This document shows positions 61,130 to 64,000 of a stretch of DNA of 64,000 nucleotides, piece by piece. Position 1 is the first letter of the stretch, and the number at the start of each line of letters is the position of its first letter. A program made the translations under genes and the position numbers. Under the pieces are notes generated by a model that worked only from the letters and a program-made list of their open reading frames with translations, searched no databases and was not told the origin of the DNA. Source of the stretch: Betaproteobacteria bacterium (GTDB lineage: Bacteria > Pseudomonadota > Gammaproteobacteria > Burkholderiales > SG8-41); contig JAKFYK010000009.1 in assembly GCA_021730905.1 (NCBI GenBank), positions 1 through 64,000 on the forward strand, written 5' to 3'.

Positions 61130-62848
61130 TCAATCCCGAAGTGCAAACGTCCATACCGAACCGCCCAGCGGCACATTGGGCAAGCGCGCGCGGCTGGCCT
61201 GGCCGTACAGCCCGCCCAAGCCCGACAACACGGTCACATACTGCTTGCCCTGGTGCGTCCAGGTAATCGGCATGGCATTGACGCCGGAACTCAGGCGGTA
61301 TTCCCACAGCGTCTCGCCGGTTTCGGCATCCATCGCGTAAAACTCGCCGGTGTGCTTGCCGTTGAACAGCAGGCCGCCGCCGGTCGCGAGCAGGGCCGAC
61401 CAATTCTGGTGATCTTTCAGCGGCACGCGCCATTTCGCCTTGGCGGTCAACGGATCGATCGCCTCGACATGTCCTACGATATCGCCGGGATTGATGGTCG
61501 GATAGCGGTTCGCTATGCCCTGATAACGCAGGCCCGGCTTGTACGGCGCAAGCTCGGTAAAGCGGTAAAACGAGCCCTGATGGTTGGTATTCGCATACAG
61601 CAATCCGGTATTGGGATTGAACGCGGCATGGGGCCAGTTTTTGGTGCCGCGAATACTCGGCCACATTTCGATTTCGCCACCGGCGCGCAGCTTTTTGGCT
61701 TCTGCCGATTCAACCGGGCGTCCGGTCGCCATATCCACATGCGTCGCCCAATTTACCTTGCCGAAAGGCTTGGCGGAAATAAGCTTGCCGTTGGTACGGT
61801 CGATCACATACAGGAAACCATTGCGGTTCATCTGCATCACGACCTTGCGCATCTGGCCGTCGATATTCATATCTGCAAGAATCAACTCCCACAGCGAGTC
61901 CCAGTCGAACACGTCGTTGGGCACGAACTGATAATGCCAGACGATTTCACCGGTCTTGGGCCGCACCGCGATCACCGCAGCCGCATAAAGATTGTCGCCC
62001 TTGCGGTTCACCGGATTCCACGCGCCGGCGTTGCCGGTGCCCCAATACACGAGATCGAGTTCGGGATCGTACGAACCGGTGATCCAGGTGCTGGCGCCGC
62101 CGGTCTTGTGCGAATCACGCGGCTCCCACGTCTCGTAACCCTTTTCACCGGGGCCGGCGGTGGTGTAACGCCGCCACAATTTTTTGCCGGTGTCGGGATC
62201 CCAACCGTCGATGAAACCGCGTATGCCGAATTCCGCACCCGAGATGCCTGTAATCAGCACGCCATTCGCGATCAACGGCGCCACGGTCTGCGAGTAGCCC
62301 TCTTTCCACTCTGCCGCCTTCTGCCTCCAGATTTCCTTGCCGGTTTTTTGATCGAGCGCGACCACATGGGCATCGAGCGTGGTGCGGAACACCTTCCCCT
62401 TGTAGAGCGCCACCCCCTTGTTGGACACGCCGCAACACACCACACGCGGCGTATCCGGCACGAAATTGGTGGGCGTGCGCCAGACCTGCTGCCCGGTGAG
62501 CGCGTTGATGGCCACCGTCCATTTCGCATTGCTCACATAGATCACGCCATCGTAGACCATCGGCTGCGCCTGCTCGCCGAAATCGTTGTCAAGGCCTGCC
62601 GTCCACACCGGGGTCAGGCGTTTAACATTGCCCTTGTTGATTTGCCGCAGCGGACTGTAGCGGTTCTGGTTGTAGCCCATGCCGTAGGTCAGCACGTTGT
62701 CGGTGCTGGCGGCGTCGCCCACCAGCTCGGCGTCCGTGGGACCCACACCGGTCTTGGTGGATTCGGGCACAGACACCTTCGATTCGGTTGCGCAACCGGC
62801 AATGACCGCCAACGAAAGCGCGCAGGCTATAAGCTTCAGTTTCATCAT
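61130..62848 (-). CDS. PQQ-dependent alcohol dehydrogenase, lipoprotein
   Basis: Quinoprotein of 572 residues with the eight-bladed propeller fold. MMKLKLIACALSLAVIAGCA gives a lipobox IAGC, so it is likely membrane-anchored. The vicinal disulfide C138-C139 is in PRVVCCGVSNKG. Metal/PQQ residues are E206 in SGAEFG, N273 in GTGNAGAWN, and D315 and D317 in FDWDSLWE. The extra Asp two residues after the catalytic one is the feature linked to lanthanide use. It is downstream of a close paralogue cut by the window edge, 33 bases away. No cytochrome domain is fused; the small cytochrome c nearby may serve. Confidence 0.93.
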   Translation of the reverse strand: MMKLKLIACALSLAVIAGCATESKVSVPESTKTGVGPTDAELVGDAASTDNVLTYGMGYNQNRYSPLRQINKGNVKRLTPVWTAGLDNDFGEQAQPMVYDGVIYVSNAKWTVAINALTGQQVWRTPTNFVPDTPRVVCCGVSNKGVALYKGKVFRTTLDAHVVALDQKTGKEIWRQKAAEWKEGYSQTVAPLIANGVLITGISGAEFGIRGFIDGWDPDTGKKLWRRYTTAGPGEKGYETWEPRDSHKTGGASTWITGSYDPELDLVYWGTGNAGAWNPVNRKGDNLYAAAVIAVRPKTGEIVWHYQFVPNDVFDWDSLWELILADMNIDGQMRKVVMQMNRNGFLYVIDRTNGKLISAKPFGKVNWATHVDMATGRPVESAEAKKLRAGGEIEMWPSIRGTKNWPHAAFNPNTGLLYANTNHQGSFYRFTELAPYKPGLRYQGIANRYPTINPGDIVGHVEAIDPLTAKAKWRVPLKDHQNWSALLATGGGLLFNGKHTGEFYAMDAETGETLWEYRLSSGVNAMPITWTHQGKQYVTVLSGLGGLYGQASRARLPNVPLGGSVWTFALRD

Positions 62849-62881
62849 ATTATCCCTATCATCAATGGTTACAGCCGGCGA

Positions 62882-64000
62882 TCAATCCGCCAGCGCAAAC
62901 GTCCACACCGACCCATTGCGCGGCTGGTTGCGGAAAAAATCACCCATGCGCAGCGCACCGGTGCCGCCAAGGCCCGATTGAATCGTCACGTATTGCTTGC
63001 CTTTGTGGGTGAAGGTGACCGGCTGCGCGTTGATGCCCGACGGCGTTTTGAACTGCCATAGCGTTTCGCCGGTATCCATATCGACCGCGGTGAATTCACC
63101 CGTCGCCTTGCCGGTGAACAAGAGACCGCCCTTGGTGGCGAGCATTGAGCTGTAACTCGGCGTATCCTGCACCGGCACGCGCCATTTGTGCTTGCCGCTG
63201 ATCGGATCGATGGCGTCCATGTGCCCGATGGGACGGCCCGCTTCGCGCGGCGCGGGGAGGTTTTCAAAACCCTGATAGCGCGCGCCAACTTTGTATTCCG
63301 CCGGCAAATATCTCACCATCCGCGAGTTGTGCATCGTGTTCGCATACAACAAACCCGTCTCCGGATTAAATGCCGCATGCGCCCAGTTCTTGGCGCCCCA
63401 CTGTCCCGGCCACAGCTCGATTTGCTTGCCCGCGCGAAAATCTTTCGATACCGCCGACTCCACCGGACGGCCCGTCGTCAGATCGACGTGACTCGCCCAG
63501 TTGACTTTTTCGAACGTAGGCGCAGCTATCAATCGTCCGTTGGTGCGATCCACCACATACAGAAATCCGCCGCGGCTCATGTGCATGATGACCTTGCGCG
63601 TCGCGCCCAGATACGGAATGTCGGCAATGATCCATTCCCAGTTGGCATCGAGGTCGAACATTTCGTTAGGCACCAATTGATAGTGCCAGATGATCTCGCC
63701 GGTAGTGGGCCGGACCGCGATCACCGACGCCGTGTACAGATTATCGCCCGGACGCGAGGTCGGGTTCCACGGCGCGGCATTGCCGGTGCCCCAGTACATC
63801 AGATCCAGTTGCGGATCGTACGACCCGGTAATCCAGGTCGAACCGCCGCCGCGCGACGCCGCGGGTCCCTTGGGCCAAGTCTCGCTGCCCGGCTCGCCGG
63901 CAGCCGGGATCGTGTGGCGCCGCCATAACTGTTTGCCCGTCTCCGGATCGTAGCCGTCGAGAAAACCGCGTATGCCGAATTCCGCGCCGGACACGCCCGT
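62882..64000 (-). CDS. PQQ-dependent alcohol dehydrogenase, partial (runs off window)
   Basis: The C-terminal 370 or so residues of a second quinoprotein. The reading frame continues past the window edge; the apparent methionine start (GTG at 63994) is inside the conserved TGVSGAEFGIRGFLDGYD, which aligns with residues 200-216 of the neighbour. The metal-site pattern is E in SGAEFG, N in GTGNAAPWN, and D-x-D in FDLDANWE. WAHAAFNPETGLLYANTMHN and NGSVWTFALAD at the end match the paralogue closely. It is the tandem partner of the gene at 61130. Confidence 0.92.
   Translation of the reverse strand, partial: TGVSGAEFGIRGFLDGYDPETGKQLWRRHTIPAAGEPGSETWPKGPAASRGGGSTWITGSYDPQLDLMYWGTGNAAPWNPTSRPGDNLYTASVIAVRPTTGEIIWHYQLVPNEMFDLDANWEWIIADIPYLGATRKVIMHMSRGGFLYVVDRTNGRLIAAPTFEKVNWASHVDLTTGRPVESAVSKDFRAGKQIELWPGQWGAKNWAHAAFNPETGLLYANTMHNSRMVRYLPAEYKVGARYQGFENLPAPREAGRPIGHMDAIDPISGKHKWRVPVQDTPSYSSMLATKGGLLFTGKATGEFTAVDMDTGETLWQFKTPSGINAQPVTFTHKGKQYVTIQSGLGGTGALRMGDFFRNQPRNGSVWTFALAD

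Noticed and set aside
61253-63061. A 602-codon plus-strand frame opposite the PQQ dehydrogenases
   Set aside because: It crosses two real genes and the gap between them and has typical shadow composition.
1-64000. tRNA or rRNA genes
   Set aside because: I looked for typical T-arm (GGTTCGA-type) and CCA-end patterns and for conserved rRNA stretches in the gaps and found none that fold convincingly by eye; a covariance-model scan would be decisive.

Overview
The window reads as a chromosomal piece of a GC-rich betaproteobacterium, most likely of the order Burkholderiales. The grounds are five Bug-type (TctC family) periplasmic binding proteins, a TctABC tripartite tricarboxylate transporter, a TRAP dicarboxylate-type transporter, a phasin, a Mla/Pqi-type lipid transport operon, and PQQ alcohol dehydrogenases. 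No rRNA, tRNA or CRISPR array was recognised. Gene starts were set by Shine-Dalgarno sites, signal peptides and neighbour spacing; several sit well inside the longest open frames.

Layout. 1-4.2 kb: accessory segment with two secreted repeat proteins (a three-repeat lipoprotein and a six-repeat cysteine-rich protein), bracketed by two decayed IS91-type transposase fragments. 4.2-7.3 kb: tctC-tctB-tctA operon. 7.3-10.7 kb: a small, visibly less GC-rich island with a nuclease-ATPase (PD-(D/E)XK + DUF2075/Schlafen-type helicase domain), a MazG-like nucleotide pyrophosphohydrolase and the 3' remnant of a large restriction/helicase gene, which looks like a defence locus. 10.7-16 kb: Bug receptors, a flavin reductase-like protein and a quinone oxidoreductase. 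16.4-20 kb: a plus-strand catabolic cassette (two Gfo/Idh/MocA oxidoreductases, creatininase, CMD protein) ended by a MITE inserted at a stop codon. 20-26 kb: cytochrome c/beta-propeller lyase fusion, an AraC regulator divergent from a TTC38-like protein, a VOC protein and a Bug receptor. 26-39 kb: envelope block with TVP38, PBP1C, alpha-2-macroglobulin, a CreD-like protein and a divergent two-component system that resembles the dedicated-sortase (PdsR/PdsS) type.

39-45.7 kb: small membrane protein, HIT protein, MlaE-MlaF-MlaD-PqiC-like operon, phasin with a consensus promoter and a bidirectional terminator, CinA-like and CBS proteins. 45.7-55.9 kb: one long minus-strand operon running TRAP DctP-DctQ-DctM, amidase, a 55-residue membrane protein, a second DctP, MFS transporter, hydroxyacid dehydrogenase, GarR-type reductase and CitE-type lyase, i.e. 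uptake and degradation of an organic acid or amide. 56-60 kb: LutB, methylmalonate-semialdehyde dehydrogenase and LutC, without LutA. 60-64 kb: cytochrome b561, cytochrome c and PQQ dehydrogenases (one complete, one cut by the window edge, one fragment).

Across the window there is a dispersed AT-rich element of about 28 bp (eight copies, both orientations, five touching a translation start) that stands out from the GC-rich background. Three more repeat types are present: the TTCGACAAGCTCAG family (one copy in frame inside a Bug gene), a roughly 60-bp palindrome arm family, and an 8-bp microrepeat.
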